A stretch of 64,000 nucleotides of DNA from UBA10438 sp044238605 (lineage in GTDB: Bacteria > Bacteroidota > Ignavibacteria > Kapaibacteriales > Kapaibacteriaceae): positions 257,038-321,037 of the forward strand of contig JBIICY010000003.1 in assembly GCA_044238605.1 (NCBI GenBank). The letters run 5' to 3'. Position numbers and translations under genes: made by a program. This document shows, piece after piece, positions 45,801-54,642 of this stretch; the stretch's first letter is position 1, and each line of letters opens with the position of its first letter. The notes beneath the pieces are model-generated. The model ran no database searches and had not been told where the DNA came from. It saw nothing but the letters and a program-made list of their open reading frames with translations.

Positions 45801-48299
45801 TCAGATGGCTAGGCGCCGCTTTACAAGCTGCGTCAGCACAACGTACGTCACCACCACGCCAACAAGGTAAAGCCAGTATGCAGCAGGGAGTGGCACAAAG
45901 CCAAATGCTCCTGCAAGCGGTGTTGCTACAATGATCATTCCTGCCATTAGCGTTAATGCCGTGGTGAGCGTGAGCACTGCACTTGCACGGCTCTCGAGCC
46001 ATGGGATCTTCCGCGTGCGTAGCACATGGATGATCAATGTTTGAGAAAACAGTGACTCAACGAACCAGCCTGTACGAAACAGGTCTTGATGTGAGCCGCC
46101 GTGAAATGCAAACAGCAGCACGGCAAAGGTGATGTAGTCGAAGAGGGAGCTAAGCGGTCCAAACACGATGATATCTCGCATGATGTTCGGCATGCTCCAT
46201 GCCCGCGGTTCACGCAGCCATTCTTCGTCCACATTATCCGTTGGAATGGCCGTTTGCGAGACGTCGTACAAAAAGTTGTTCAGTAGGATCTGGATTGGCA
46301 GCATCGGCAAAAAGGGAAGCAGTAGGCTTGCACCAACTACGCTGAGCATGTTGCCAATGTTGGAGCTTGCGGCCATGCGCAGGTACTTGACCACATTCCC
46401 AAAGACGCGGCGTCCACCAAGAATGCCAGAGTGGATCACCGACAGATCCTGCTTCAGCAGCACGATGTCCGAGGCCTCACGCGCAACGTCCACAGCCGTA
46501 TCTACACTTATGCCTACGTCGCTGGCACGAAGTGCTGGTGCATCGTTGATTCCATCGCCGAGGTATCCAACAACATTGCCGTGCGAGCGCAGCACAGTGA
46601 TGATGCGCTCCTTGTTCGTAGGAGAGAGCTTGGCGCATACCTGTGTTGACGCTAGCTGGATGGCTAGTTCGTCGTCGGAAAGGGCATCGATCTGCGTGCC
46701 TGTAAGCACTGACGTTACATCGATACCTACCTCCTGGCATACGTACCGTGTAACCAGCTCGTTGTCACCGGTGAGGATCTTGACCGTAACGTGTGAATCA
46801 GCGAGCGAGCGCAATGCCTGCGCGGCAGAACTCTTTGGGGGATCGAGAAATGCAAGGAATCCAACAAGCTGCATGTGCTGCTCATCAGAAACATCGATTG
46901 TTGTGCGTCCACTCAATTGTTTGATTGCCACGGCAACAACACGAAAGCCCTCGGTATTCATCGACCGTGCAATGGTAACTGCGTGAGGAGAAACATTCGT
47001 GCATGAAACGAGCACCTCCTCGACGGCCCCCTTGCAGATCATCAGTGGGGCATCGTATGCGCGTTGCAGCAGCACACTGAGACGTCGACGTGAAAAATCG
47101 AACGGATTTTCATCGAGCTTTACCCACTCGTCTGCCAGCACATCTGCCGCCGCATCATGCTCGAGGATTGCCTCATCCATGATGTTCTTGAGTCCGGACT
47201 GATACCTGCTGTTCAAGATCCCCAGATGCAGCACATGTTCCGAGGAGTTGCCATCGGTGTCAACATGACGCAGCAAAATGATGCGTCCCTGCGTAAGCGT
47301 GCCCGTCTTATCCGTGCAGAGAACGTTCATCGCGCCAAGGTTTTGGATCGCATCCATACGTTTTACAATCACATTGTCTGCTGCAAGTGCAATAGCCCCT
47401 TTGGCAAGATTTACCGTAACGATCATCGGCAGCATTTCGGGCGTAACGCCTACGGCAACGGCCGTGGCGAAGAAGAACGCATCAATCCAATCACCGTGTG
47501 TAAGGCCATTGATCAGGAACACCAACGGGGCTAGCACAGCGATGATTGTGATCATCAGCCATGTAAACTTCTTTACACCAAGATCAAAGGCTGTGGCAGG
47601 GGGCTCGCGCTGTAGTGATGAAGTTATCGAACCAAGGAAGGTCTGTGTGCCTGTGCCGGCAACCAGTGCAGACCCGTAGCCCGTGTGCACTGTGGACCCC
47701 TGGAAGCACAATGCAGGGTTGTCAAGGGGCTGGTCGGATGTAGACGTTCTGCTGTGTGATTTCTCAACTGGAAACGACTCTCCCGTCAGCGCCTGCTGGC
47801 TTACCGTGAGATCATCGGAGGAGATCAGGATCACGTCGGCCGGAATCACATCGCCTGCTGACAACTGCACCAGATCTCCCCGCACAAGCTCGCGCACGGG
47901 AACGTCGCACGGGAGTCCGTCGCGCATAACCGTTGCCGTAAACTGCACCATCGCGGAAAGCTTGGCCGCAGCGGCGGTAGAACGGTCCTCCTGCACATAC
48001 CGCAGCACAATGCCGATAAGCAGCATCGCCGCAATCATGATCGATGAGCGCACATCACCCGTCACAAACGTAATCGTACCAAGCACCATGAGAAGCAGCA
48101 CCAGGGGATTGCTTACCACCTCTTTTAAGCGCCACAGCCATTCGGCCCCACCTTTACTCACAACCTCGTTAGGTCCCTCCTGCAGTAGCCTGCTCTCGGC
48201 CTCGGCGCTGGTAAGCCCCGTTTCGCGCGTAGCTAACTGTGTGAAGAGCTCTGTCCGATCAAGTATAGTGAGGTGTTGTATGGGGAGAGGAGGGGGCAT
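45801..48299 (-). CDS. mgtA: Magnesium-transporting P-type ATPase, MgtA/MgtB-like
   Basis: P-type (P3B) ATPase of 832 aa that imports Mg2+. Motifs in order: actuator LTGESFPVEK (residues about 165-175), phosphorylation site CTDKTGTLT with D330, ILTGDNELVTRYVCQEVG, hinge GYLGDGINDAPALR, and the MgtA-typical FLYDVSQTAIPTDNVDEEWL in the C-terminal membrane region. The N-terminus matches the MgtA cytoplasmic domain (TGLTSAEAESRLLQEGPNE). No Mg2+-sensing leader is visible upstream; the 190 bp before the start hold a short repeat array and the divergent fic operator. It converges on the flavoprotein gene 7 bp away. Confidence 0.93.
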   Translation of the reverse strand: MPPPLPIQHLTILDRTELFTQLATRETGLTSAEAESRLLQEGPNEVVSKGGAEWLWRLKEVVSNPLVLLLMVLGTITFVTGDVRSSIMIAAMLLIGIVLRYVQEDRSTAAAAKLSAMVQFTATVMRDGLPCDVPVRELVRGDLVQLSAGDVIPADVILISSDDLTVSQQALTGESFPVEKSHSRTSTSDQPLDNPALCFQGSTVHTGYGSALVAGTGTQTFLGSITSSLQREPPATAFDLGVKKFTWLMITIIAVLAPLVFLINGLTHGDWIDAFFFATAVAVGVTPEMLPMIVTVNLAKGAIALAADNVIVKRMDAIQNLGAMNVLCTDKTGTLTQGRIILLRHVDTDGNSSEHVLHLGILNSRYQSGLKNIMDEAILEHDAAADVLADEWVKLDENPFDFSRRRLSVLLQRAYDAPLMICKGAVEEVLVSCTNVSPHAVTIARSMNTEGFRVVAVAIKQLSGRTTIDVSDEQHMQLVGFLAFLDPPKSSAAQALRSLADSHVTVKILTGDNELVTRYVCQEVGIDVTSVLTGTQIDALSDDELAIQLASTQVCAKLSPTNKERIITVLRSHGNVVGYLGDGINDAPALRASDVGISVDTAVDVAREASDIVLLKQDLSVIHSGILGGRRVFGNVVKYLRMAASSNIGNMLSVVGASLLLPFLPMLPIQILLNNFLYDVSQTAIPTDNVDEEWLREPRAWSMPNIMRDIIVFGPLSSLFDYITFAVLLFAFHGGSHQDLFRTGWFVESLFSQTLIIHVLRTRKIPWLESRASAVLTLTTALTLMAGMIIVATPLAGAFGFVPLPAAYWLYLVGVVVTYVVLTQLVKRRLAI

Positions 48300-48319
48300 G
48301 GGAAGGAGAGAGAGGTGAT

Positions 48320-48399
48320 GGTTACTGGTTACGGATTACGGATTACGAATTACGGATTACGGATTACCAATTACGGAATTACGGAATGACGGAATTACG
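48320..48399. repeat. 7/8-bp tandem repeat array (GRATTACG type)
   Basis: Eight 7-bp units (ggttact, ggttacg, gattacg, aattacg variants) pass into three 8-bp units (gaattacg, gaatgacg, gaattacg). The array lies between the divergent mgtA and fic genes. The GAATTAC core is shared with the arrays at 17861 and 17914. No spacers. Confidence 0.92.
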
Positions 48400-48439
48400 G
48401 GTTTACAACGACGCACTTGGGAGAGCGGGCAGAGTGTAA

Positions 48440-48484
48440 TTGCGCAACAAAGGCTTTATATTGCGCAATAGATTAAACGCGCAA
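48440..48484. promoter_or_regulatory. Probable operator array in front of the fic gene
   Basis: TTGCGCAA occurs at 48440-48447 and again at 48461-48468, the second inside a perfect 12-bp palindrome TATTGCGCAATA. Their starts are 21 bp apart, close to two helical turns. A third partial copy, ACGCGCAA (48477-48484), ends eight bases before the fic ATG. Such clustering next to the start suggests repression by a DNA-binding protein, possibly Fic's own N-terminal helix-turn-helix. Confidence 0.6.
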
Positions 48485-48491
48485 CATAAAT

Positions 48492-49853
48492 ATGCCAAAA
48501 CGTTTACCAGAAGATGAGATCAAGGACCTGTTGTCCGTTATAGCGGGCAAGGCTGGGGGCGCATCTATTGAGCAGATCATGGCAGGTGTATCGGCACATT
48601 TGCCGAGGCGTACCGTGCAGCATCGGTTATCGCGTCTTGTGGAACAGCATCGGTTAGTACGTCATGGTAGGGGGCCAGCAACGCGATACATGCTTCCTAC
48701 GCCGGCCATGGGTACTGTGCCCGATACTGTGGTGCCCCTTTCACCGGAAGCACTGGAGATACAGCGTTACATACGCAGGCCTATTCAGGTTCGGATGCCA
48801 GTAGGGTACATGGCTGACATGCTCGAGGCGTACACGCCAAATGAGACATTTTACCTGCCACTATCTACGCGCAGTGAACTGCATGAATACGGCAGATCCG
48901 TCGAGGGGCAAACGCCTGCGGGGACGTATGTTAAAACAATTTACAATCGGCTTTTGATTGATCTCTCCTGGAATTCGAGTCGTCTGGAGGGTAACACATT
49001 CTCGCTACTTGAAACGGAGCGTCTGTTAGAACTTGGTCACGGTGGCACGGCTGAACATGCGCGGGACGCGCAGATGATCCTCAATCACAAGGCGGCCATC
49101 GACATGCTGATAGAGCAGCAGGAGGATGTAGGCTTTAACCGGTATACCATACTCAACCTGCACGGACTCTTATCCTACAACCTCATGGCAGATGTCAACG
49201 CCAGTGCCCGCCTCCGAACGCGTCCGGTAGGAGTTAGCGGCACCGTGTTTCACCCGTTGGAGGTTCCGCAGCGAATCGAAGAGTGTTTCGACATCATGCT
49301 TGCGACTGCATCGGCGATCATTGATCCATTCGAGCAGGCATTTTTCATCATGGTCCAGCTACCGTATTTACAGCCCTTTGAGGACGTCAACAAACGTGTC
49401 TCACGTCTTGCCGCAAACATCCCGTTCATACGCGAGAACCTGAGTCCGCTTTCCTTCGTGGACGTACCGCTAGGAGACTACATCGAAGGCCTGCTAGGCA
49501 TCTACGAACTCAACCGCATCGAACTCCTGCGCGACGTTTTTGTCTGGGCCTACAAACGCTCGTCGTTGCGGTATTCTGCAATGCGCCGTTCACTTGGAGA
49601 ACCCGACATCTTTCGTCTGCGCTACCGCAGTATCATATCCGAAACCATTGCCGCCATAGTACGCAACCGCATGAACCGCGAGACAGCTGTTACCTTTATT
49701 CGCAACCAGGCAACAGAACACATGCCCCCTGAATCCAGACAGAAATTCATCGAGGTCGTTGACATAGAAATCATGAGCCTCCACGAAGGCACCATCGCCA
49801 TCTATCGTCTGCGTTTGCACGAGTATCATGCTTGGCGCGAACGATGGCAGTAG
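48492..49853 (+). CDS. Fic domain protein with N-terminal winged helix and degenerate Fic motif
   Basis: Fic enzymes transfer AMP or related groups onto target proteins. This 453-aa protein begins with a winged-helix-like region (residues about 1-75, IEQIMAGVSAHLPRRTVQHRLSRLVEQHRLV). The auto-inhibitory motif SSRLEGN (S162...E166-G167) places it among Fic proteins with an internal inhibitory helix. The core motif reads QPFEDVNKR at Q294, where the canonical HPFxxGNGR has His; the Asn-Lys-Arg part is kept. C-terminal residues 370-453 look helical and unassigned. With Gln in place of the catalytic base, classical AMPylation is doubtful, though related sequences with this motif seem to exist. 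It is divergent from mgtA. Confidence 0.85.
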   Translation: MPKRLPEDEIKDLLSVIAGKAGGASIEQIMAGVSAHLPRRTVQHRLSRLVEQHRLVRHGRGPATRYMLPTPAMGTVPDTVVPLSPEALEIQRYIRRPIQVRMPVGYMADMLEAYTPNETFYLPLSTRSELHEYGRSVEGQTPAGTYVKTIYNRLLIDLSWNSSRLEGNTFSLLETERLLELGHGGTAEHARDAQMILNHKAAIDMLIEQQEDVGFNRYTILNLHGLLSYNLMADVNASARLRTRPVGVSGTVFHPLEVPQRIEECFDIMLATASAIIDPFEQAFFIMVQLPYLQPFEDVNKRVSRLAANIPFIRENLSPLSFVDVPLGDYIEGLLGIYELNRIELLRDVFVWAYKRSSLRYSAMRRSLGEPDIFRLRYRSIISETIAAIVRNRMNRETAVTFIRNQATEHMPPESRQKFIEVVDIEIMSLHEGTIAIYRLRLHEYHAWRERWQ

Positions 49854-49872
49854 GAGATTCAACTATTTTCCC

Positions 49873-49880
49873 TATATTTG
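49873..49880 (+). promoter_or_regulatory. Bacteroidota-type -7 box of tRNA-fMet
   Basis: TATATTTG fits the Bacteroidota -7 consensus TAnnTTTG and lies 10 bp before the tRNA 5' end. I do not find a convincing -33 TTTG at the expected distance. Confidence 0.5.
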
Positions 49881-49890
49881 TGCTCCCTAT

Positions 49891-49963
<73 letters not shown>

Positions 49964-49976
49964 CAATTCAAAACTC

Positions 49977-50022
49977 GTAAGGCCCTTGTAAATACAGTGT
50001 TTACAGGGGCCTTACTCTTTTT
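49977..50022 (+). terminator. Strong intrinsic terminator after tRNA-fMet
   Basis: A 16-bp stem (one mismatch) from GTAAGGCCCTTGTAAA to TTTACAGGGGCCTTAC (49977-50015), then TCTTTTT. A directly repeated ttttggcttacg follows (50019-50042). No supported gene lies between 50023 and 50150. Confidence 0.88.
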
Positions 50023-50150
50023 GGCTTACGTTTTGGCTTACGGTTTTTTGAAGTATCCCCCGCGTGTTTCGGTAAATCACATCTATCTTGCTCGCATTGA
50101 ATATGGACTTTCGAGCCTTCACAAAGAATTAAACTGAGTTTCTCCAGAGC

Positions 50151-50918
50151 ATGGCTGGAGCCAATCCACGATATTGGGAGTACCAGTGTCGCGTGGTAAT
50201 ACTCGACGCTCACAGCGAGGGTACTGTTGACACAGTGCTTGATAGCCTTCAGGCCAAAAAAGCCGAATTGCAGCGCGGCCTAATGGGCCTACCACCAGAG
50301 AGGAACCTACGACAGTACTATTCCGACAGTCCACCACACATGGTATGGTGCGACACCCAAAATCCCGAGAAGGGCCTCAGAAATCTTCAGTTTGCCGGAA
50401 GCGACCCGCTAGCTTGGTTAACAGCAGCGTATCAGAATGCTCATGAACTAATAACGATCTCTGAAGCGCTCATTTTAGAATGCCTAAAGGCAAAGAGCCT
50501 AACGTCAAATCAAGAGCTCTTTGAATTGGACCCACCGCACCGAAACGACGATCCGCGGGTTCCTATTCTAAAAGACTATATAGATTATTTCCAGGGCATG
50601 ACAGTAGAAGAAGTCTTACGAGTCTTCGATGCTCGCAAGGGTGTTCTTTCGATGTCTGGGGCAACCAAGTGGAAAAACTGCCTGATTTTAGAAGCGATTC
50701 GCCGCGGCTTAGATATCAAGCCTCGCACACTTCGAAACATATTCATCAAGCATAAAAACACCGCTTTAGAATCTTGGCTGACAGCCTCTAACGTTGAGTT
50801 GAATCGCTGTGGTTCCCATGTTAACTCCGCGAGATCGAAGGGTATCAAAGACCTTGATACGCTTGAGTTATTGACCAACAAGTTGATTAACGATCTGAGT
50901 AAAATCCTTAGTCCATAA
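50151..50918 (+). CDS. Hypothetical protein of the tRNA-adjacent region
   Basis: A 255-aa protein without signal peptide or membrane segment; I recognise no family. The N-terminal half starts YWEYQCRVVILDAHSEGTVDTVLDSLQAKKAELQ; the C-terminal half is Lys/Leu-rich and helical (RRGLDIKPRTLRNIFIKHKNTALESWLTASN, NSARSKGIKDLDTLELLTNKLINDLSKIL), possibly nucleic-acid-binding. Codon use appears more A/T-tolerant than in the housekeeping genes. No clear ribosome binding site precedes the ATG, so a different start is possible. It precedes excisionase- and primase-like genes, suggesting element cargo. Confidence 0.6.
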   Translation: MAGANPRYWEYQCRVVILDAHSEGTVDTVLDSLQAKKAELQRGLMGLPPERNLRQYYSDSPPHMVWCDTQNPEKGLRNLQFAGSDPLAWLTAAYQNAHELITISEALILECLKAKSLTSNQELFELDPPHRNDDPRVPILKDYIDYFQGMTVEEVLRVFDARKGVLSMSGATKWKNCLILEAIRRGLDIKPRTLRNIFIKHKNTALESWLTASNVELNRCGSHVNSARSKGIKDLDTLELLTNKLINDLSKILSP

Positions 50919-51064
50919 AAACAATTGAATAGTATATAAAATGCCTTCTCAAACCGCGAAATTCCCCTCGTTTTATATACTAGTTAGATCGATTTGTAGA
51001 CCAACAAACTGACACAGTCCCAAGACTTTTGTGGTTAGTTATTAACCACATTTTAGGAACTGGT

Positions 51065-51358
51065 ATGTCAACAACAGACGACCTTCGTGCATTCAGGGAC
51101 ATCATACGAGATATCCTACTTAAAGAGCTGTTACCTCATGTGCTAAGTGCACTAAAAGCTAATGAACGCCAGAAAGAAGTGCTTCTTTCACGGAGCGATG
51201 CGGCGAAGCTTCTGGGTGTCTCGATCCAAACCGTCGCTAAGCTGATTCGACTGAAGCAGCTTCCGAGCGTTAAGGTACAGCGGAGAACGATGATTCGACA
51301 GTCTGACCTCGCGGTGCTCGTAACTGCCAGAGATAAGCAAAATCGGAGTGCATCATGA
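51065..51358 (+). CDS. Excisionase/MerR-like helix-turn-helix protein
   Basis: A 97-aa protein with a DNA-binding domain at residues about 42-88: LSRSDAAKLLGVSIQTVAKLIRLKQLPSVKVQRRTMIRQSDL, the pattern of excisionase-type helix-turn-helix proteins (winged HTH 17). AGGAAC precedes the ATG at 51065. Its stop overlaps the start of the replication gene by four bases, an arrangement typical of small integrative elements, where this gene controls excision or replication. No integrase gene was found nearby. Confidence 0.8.
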   Translation: MSTTDDLRAFRDIIRDILLKELLPHVLSALKANERQKEVLLSRSDAAKLLGVSIQTVAKLIRLKQLPSVKVQRRTMIRQSDLAVLVTARDKQNRSAS

Positions 51359-53433
51359 GCATGAAGAAACTGCGATATGGCCGCAAAACTGTGTGCCCGT
51401 GTAGTCGACGAAAGAGATGCTATCAGCCGATCATTGGCGACTCTGATACACCACCTGGCGGTGGCAAGTGTTGGAGCACTGCTTGTGGACAGCACTTCTT
51501 TCCCCCACCGCGTCCAGCCAGAAATGTTTCGTCTGAAACCCATACAACTGAGGTGCGTCGTGAACATGTATACTGCCAAGCAAGCGGTGCTCCGCACATG
51601 CGATTTACCGTAATCAAGCGCTTGATCGGCAAAAAGAAAGTCTTTGTTGAGCACTGGGATGGCAGCCAATGGCAAAAGGGTGCTGACGGTATTGATCGCA
51701 TACTCTACAAATTGCCACAGGTTCTTGAACGTGTCTCTCAGGGTGGTATAATCTGCATCTGCGAGGGAGAAAAAGATTGTGACAGGGCTGAGTCTATTGG
51801 AATAACTGCCACGTGCAATCCTTTTGGCGCAACGAATTGGAAGGATGAAATGTCGCAAGTGCTGGTTGGGGCGCGAGTAGTAATTATCCCTGATTTAGAT
51901 GAGCTAGGACGTAAGCATGCAGAACAGGTTGAACACTCACTGCACGATGCCGGAGTAACTGCCGTTGGCATTCTTGACCTACGCACATTAATGCCAGATC
52001 TTCCAGAGAAAGGTGATCTTAGTGACTACCTCGATCGTAGTGGTGATCTGAAAGCTCTGCGTTTAGCAATCGAGACATCTTGTACGGTGGTCGACGAAGT
52101 AGAAGAGCCAACACCGCGACTACCAACCATTAACTGGTCGGCTCTGCCTGAACCACTAGCGCAGATAACTGGGCCCGTTGAGAACGAGCTCCATCGCCTA
52201 GCACTCCTCACTGCCTGTATAACGACAATCGGTGCAGTCACGCCGACGGTCACAACATTGTACAACGATAAAGAGTATTCTCCTTCGCTATACTTCTTCC
52301 TTTGCGGTCCTCCTGGATCGGGCAAGAGTTGTATTGAACCAGCACTCCATCTAGTCAAACTGGTTGACGGCGAGATTCATCAGGAATCGAGAAAATAGCT
52401 TAATGAGTTTCGACGCAAGCAAGCCGCTCATGCCAGATTAAAAGGAGAGTCTGTAGAGCCACCTCCCGAGAAGCCGGAACGGAAGATGCTTATTGTTCCT
52501 GCTGATTCAACCGCACCAGTCTTAGTGCGCGCAATCTGCAACAACCGATCGGTACTACTGTTTGACACTGAGGCAGATAGCTTGCAAAACGCGTTACGGA
52601 CTGAAACAGGTGACGCGAGTCCGGCCCTGCGAAAAGCATGGCACGGTGAACGGGTCGATCAGGCACGAGTTGGTGACGACCTACTCGTCAGCACAGACCG
52701 ACCTTGCTTATCCATGGTGTTGTCTGGTACCCCAGATCAGATTCTCGTCTTGATCAAACATGTTGCTTCTGGACTCACCAGTCGATTCCGCTTTATCATG
52801 TTGCCACAGCAGAGAACGTTCACAAACCCATTCAGGACAGGCCCGCACGAAGTTCAGCTGATAGCCAAAAAGTATCAAGAGTCAATCCTCGAGTTATGGA
52901 CATATTTAGTGTCGGACAATCACGATAAGGGCTTTAGAGTCAGCCTGACAACTGCTCAGCAAGAACAACTTGTACGTCACTACAAAACCCTGTACGAGGA
53001 CGAGATTGAGGATGCCGACGCAGGAACGACTCTACGTTCAGGCATCGTGGTGGTCCGCATCGCCACTGTTCTGACCACCCTGCGTCATTGGTTCATGTAC
53101 CAAACTCTTGCGACCGAAATGACTGTCTCTGAGGAGGATTTTGAAACGGCACTTGCATTGGGTGAGTTTCTAAGGCAAGATACTGACCGACTTGTTCAGA
53201 GCTTGAAGCAGCAATCAGTAATGCCAACATTTCGACCCGTTACGAACAATAAGCGTACGTGGCTGAATGCACTGCCGAAGGAGTTCTCAACGATTGAGGC
53301 AATTACGATAGGCGAGCGTCATGGCATTCGCAGATCTACTGTCCACAGCATGCTGAAAAACGACAAGTACTTTCAAAAAATCCGGCACGGACTCTACAGT
53401 AAGAATGATACTGCTTCAACACAGGGTCCATGA
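51355..53433 (+). pseudogene. Toprim/P-loop primase-helicase-like gene interrupted by an amber codon
   Basis: A single frame of 692 codons is broken only by TAG at 52396-52398 (codon 348); frame and sense continue directly after it. The first part (347 aa) has a zinc-ribbon-like CPCSRRKRC...CWSTACG segment, a Toprim-like domain (IICICEGEKDCDRAESIG, VVIIPDLDELGRKHAEQV) and a Walker A GPPGSGKS at residues 318-325. The rest (KPERKMLIVPADSTAPVLVRAICNNRSVLLFDTEADSL... and a C-terminal helix-turn-helix) continues a DUF3987-like helicase. Such proteins initiate replication of phages and integrative elements. The Walker B half is cut off from Walker A, so the gene is probably inactive unless the amber is read through. 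Confidence 0.82.
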
Positions 53434-53445
53434 GGTATAAGTGTA

Positions 53446-53508
53446 TGGACTATTGGACAATTGGACTTTCAGTCATCACTTAGGATAGTTCAATAGTCCA
53501 AAAGTCCA
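53446..53508. repeat. 8-bp iterons forming a 24-bp inverted repeat
   Basis: Left arm: TGGACTAT, TGGACAAT, TGGACTTT in tandem (53446-53469). Right arm on the opposite strand: TGGACTTT, TGGACTAT, TGAACTAT (53508 back to 53485), so the arms pair with few mismatches around a 15-nt centre. It lies 12 bp after the replication gene. The rest of 53434-53787 (about 350 bp) holds no supported gene; it is the upstream region of the Cro-type regulator. Confidence 0.88.
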
Positions 53509-53787
53509 GCCCCATGTTCGCCATCATGCACTCGAAAATGCTCTATATAGGTGTTCTGAAGGGGCTCCAAGACAGTTTTCAGGGTAGGGTAGATGGTGAC
53601 CACTGGATCACAATGACCACAAATGCCAGATTTCAACGTTTCCCATCAGAAAGTACCATCAGCAACCACGTAAACACGGTAGAGTACACCTAGATACGCA
53701 CAAACAGAGTTAGCAGTGCTGTGGAGTATGATTTTGGTGCCAGTGATAACCAACAATACAGATTTCAATACCAACAAGGGAATAATT

Positions 53788-54198
53788 ATGTCCAGTCAGT
53801 ACACAACGAACGCCATTAACGACGAAGAATTGACCTTGCGAAGCGGCAACGAAATGAAACGAGTGTTGAAAGTAGCCGGATTCAGCCAACGAGAGATAGC
53901 CGACCACATCAACTACTCACGAAGCTATGTAAACGCAGTATGTAACGGCACCTCCGAGCTCACTCTTCGAGTTATTGAGGGAGTAAAGGAGTGCCTAGGC
54001 ACTACACTTTACGCACTTGCAATCAAACGCGTACGACTCCAAGAAGCCCTCAAGCGCCAGGAAGATGAGGAGAGAAAACGACTTGAGGCAATTGCTCATG
54101 CAGAGGAGGAAGAACAAGCCAGAAATCACGATGCGGAGCGGCGTCGGGCTGCCATTGAGAAACTCCAGAAAGACTTAGAGTTAGAAGGTGATTTGTAA
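53788..54198 (+). CDS. Cro/C1-type helix-turn-helix regulator with coiled-coil tail
   Basis: A 136-aa protein. Residues about 15-70 form a Cro/C1-like HTH (MKRVLKVAGFSQREIADHINYSRSYVNAVCNGTSELTLRVIEGV). The C-terminal half is a charged helix (LQEALKRQEDEERKRLEAIAHAEEEEQARNHDAERRRAAIEKLQKDLELEG), presumably a coiled coil for oligomerisation. AAGGG precedes the ATG at 53788. Location behind the iteron array suggests that it controls the element's replication or maintenance (inference). Confidence 0.8.
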   Translation: MSSQYTTNAINDEELTLRSGNEMKRVLKVAGFSQREIADHINYSRSYVNAVCNGTSELTLRVIEGVKECLGTTLYALAIKRVRLQEALKRQEDEERKRLEAIAHAEEEEQARNHDAERRRAAIEKLQKDLELEGDL

Positions 54199-54348
54199 GA
54201 TAAAAAGTAAAATCAGTCCGGTGTAAGCATCGATCAGTCACCGTGATTGTTTTAGCACCAAACCGAACCAACATCAACCTGCACCCGTAACATTCCGCAC
54301 AAGGACCTCTGCAACATATAACTAAGCTGCACAGTGCGAGAGTCCTAA

Positions 54349-54567
54349 TTAGCTTAGATCACTAGGAAGATTCTCCACAGCATCGATACCAATCGATTGC
54401 ATGAACCACTTCATACTAGTAGCTGTTGGAATGAGCGCAAAATGTATCGTGCTTTGGGAATCTTCTGCTAGTTGCAAGGCAAATGAGATGCTGCCAGCAG
54501 GATATCCAACAACAATCCAAAGCCCCCAAATAGCAAAAAAGGCTGTAAAGGTGTCACCCTCAACCAT
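54349..54567 (-). CDS. Possible small membrane-associated ORF
   Basis: A 72-aa frame with a hydrophobic N-terminal half (FTAFFAIWGLWIVVGYPAGSISFAL) and an ATG start, in an otherwise empty 444-bp gap (54199-54642). There is no clear ribosome binding site, and an overlapping frame exists on the other strand (54401-54595), so it may be chance or a gene remnant. The rest of the gap shows nothing that I can support. Confidence 0.25.
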   Translation of the reverse strand: MVEGDTFTAFFAIWGLWIVVGYPAGSISFALQLAEDSQSTIHFALIPTATSMKWFMQSIGIDAVENLPSDLS

Positions 54568-54642
54568 GTTGAAGGCTGGCGAAACGAATGAGTGATCAGT
54601 GTCAGATGAATCCCTAACCGTAGCAAATGTGACAATGACGGA

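Noticed and set aside
48300..48319. Mg2+-sensing leader upstream of mgtA
   Set aside because: Only about 20 bp separate the start from the repeat array; no room and no M-box-like helices.
50001..50213. Possible integrase remnant on the minus strand (RKPKRKPKRVRPL)
   Set aside because: The basic run comes from the directly repeated ttttggcttacg; no tyrosine-recombinase motifs are visible.
54401..54595. 64-codon frame on the plus strand
   Set aside because: Overlaps the equally weak minus-strand frame, no ribosome binding site, no recognisable pattern.
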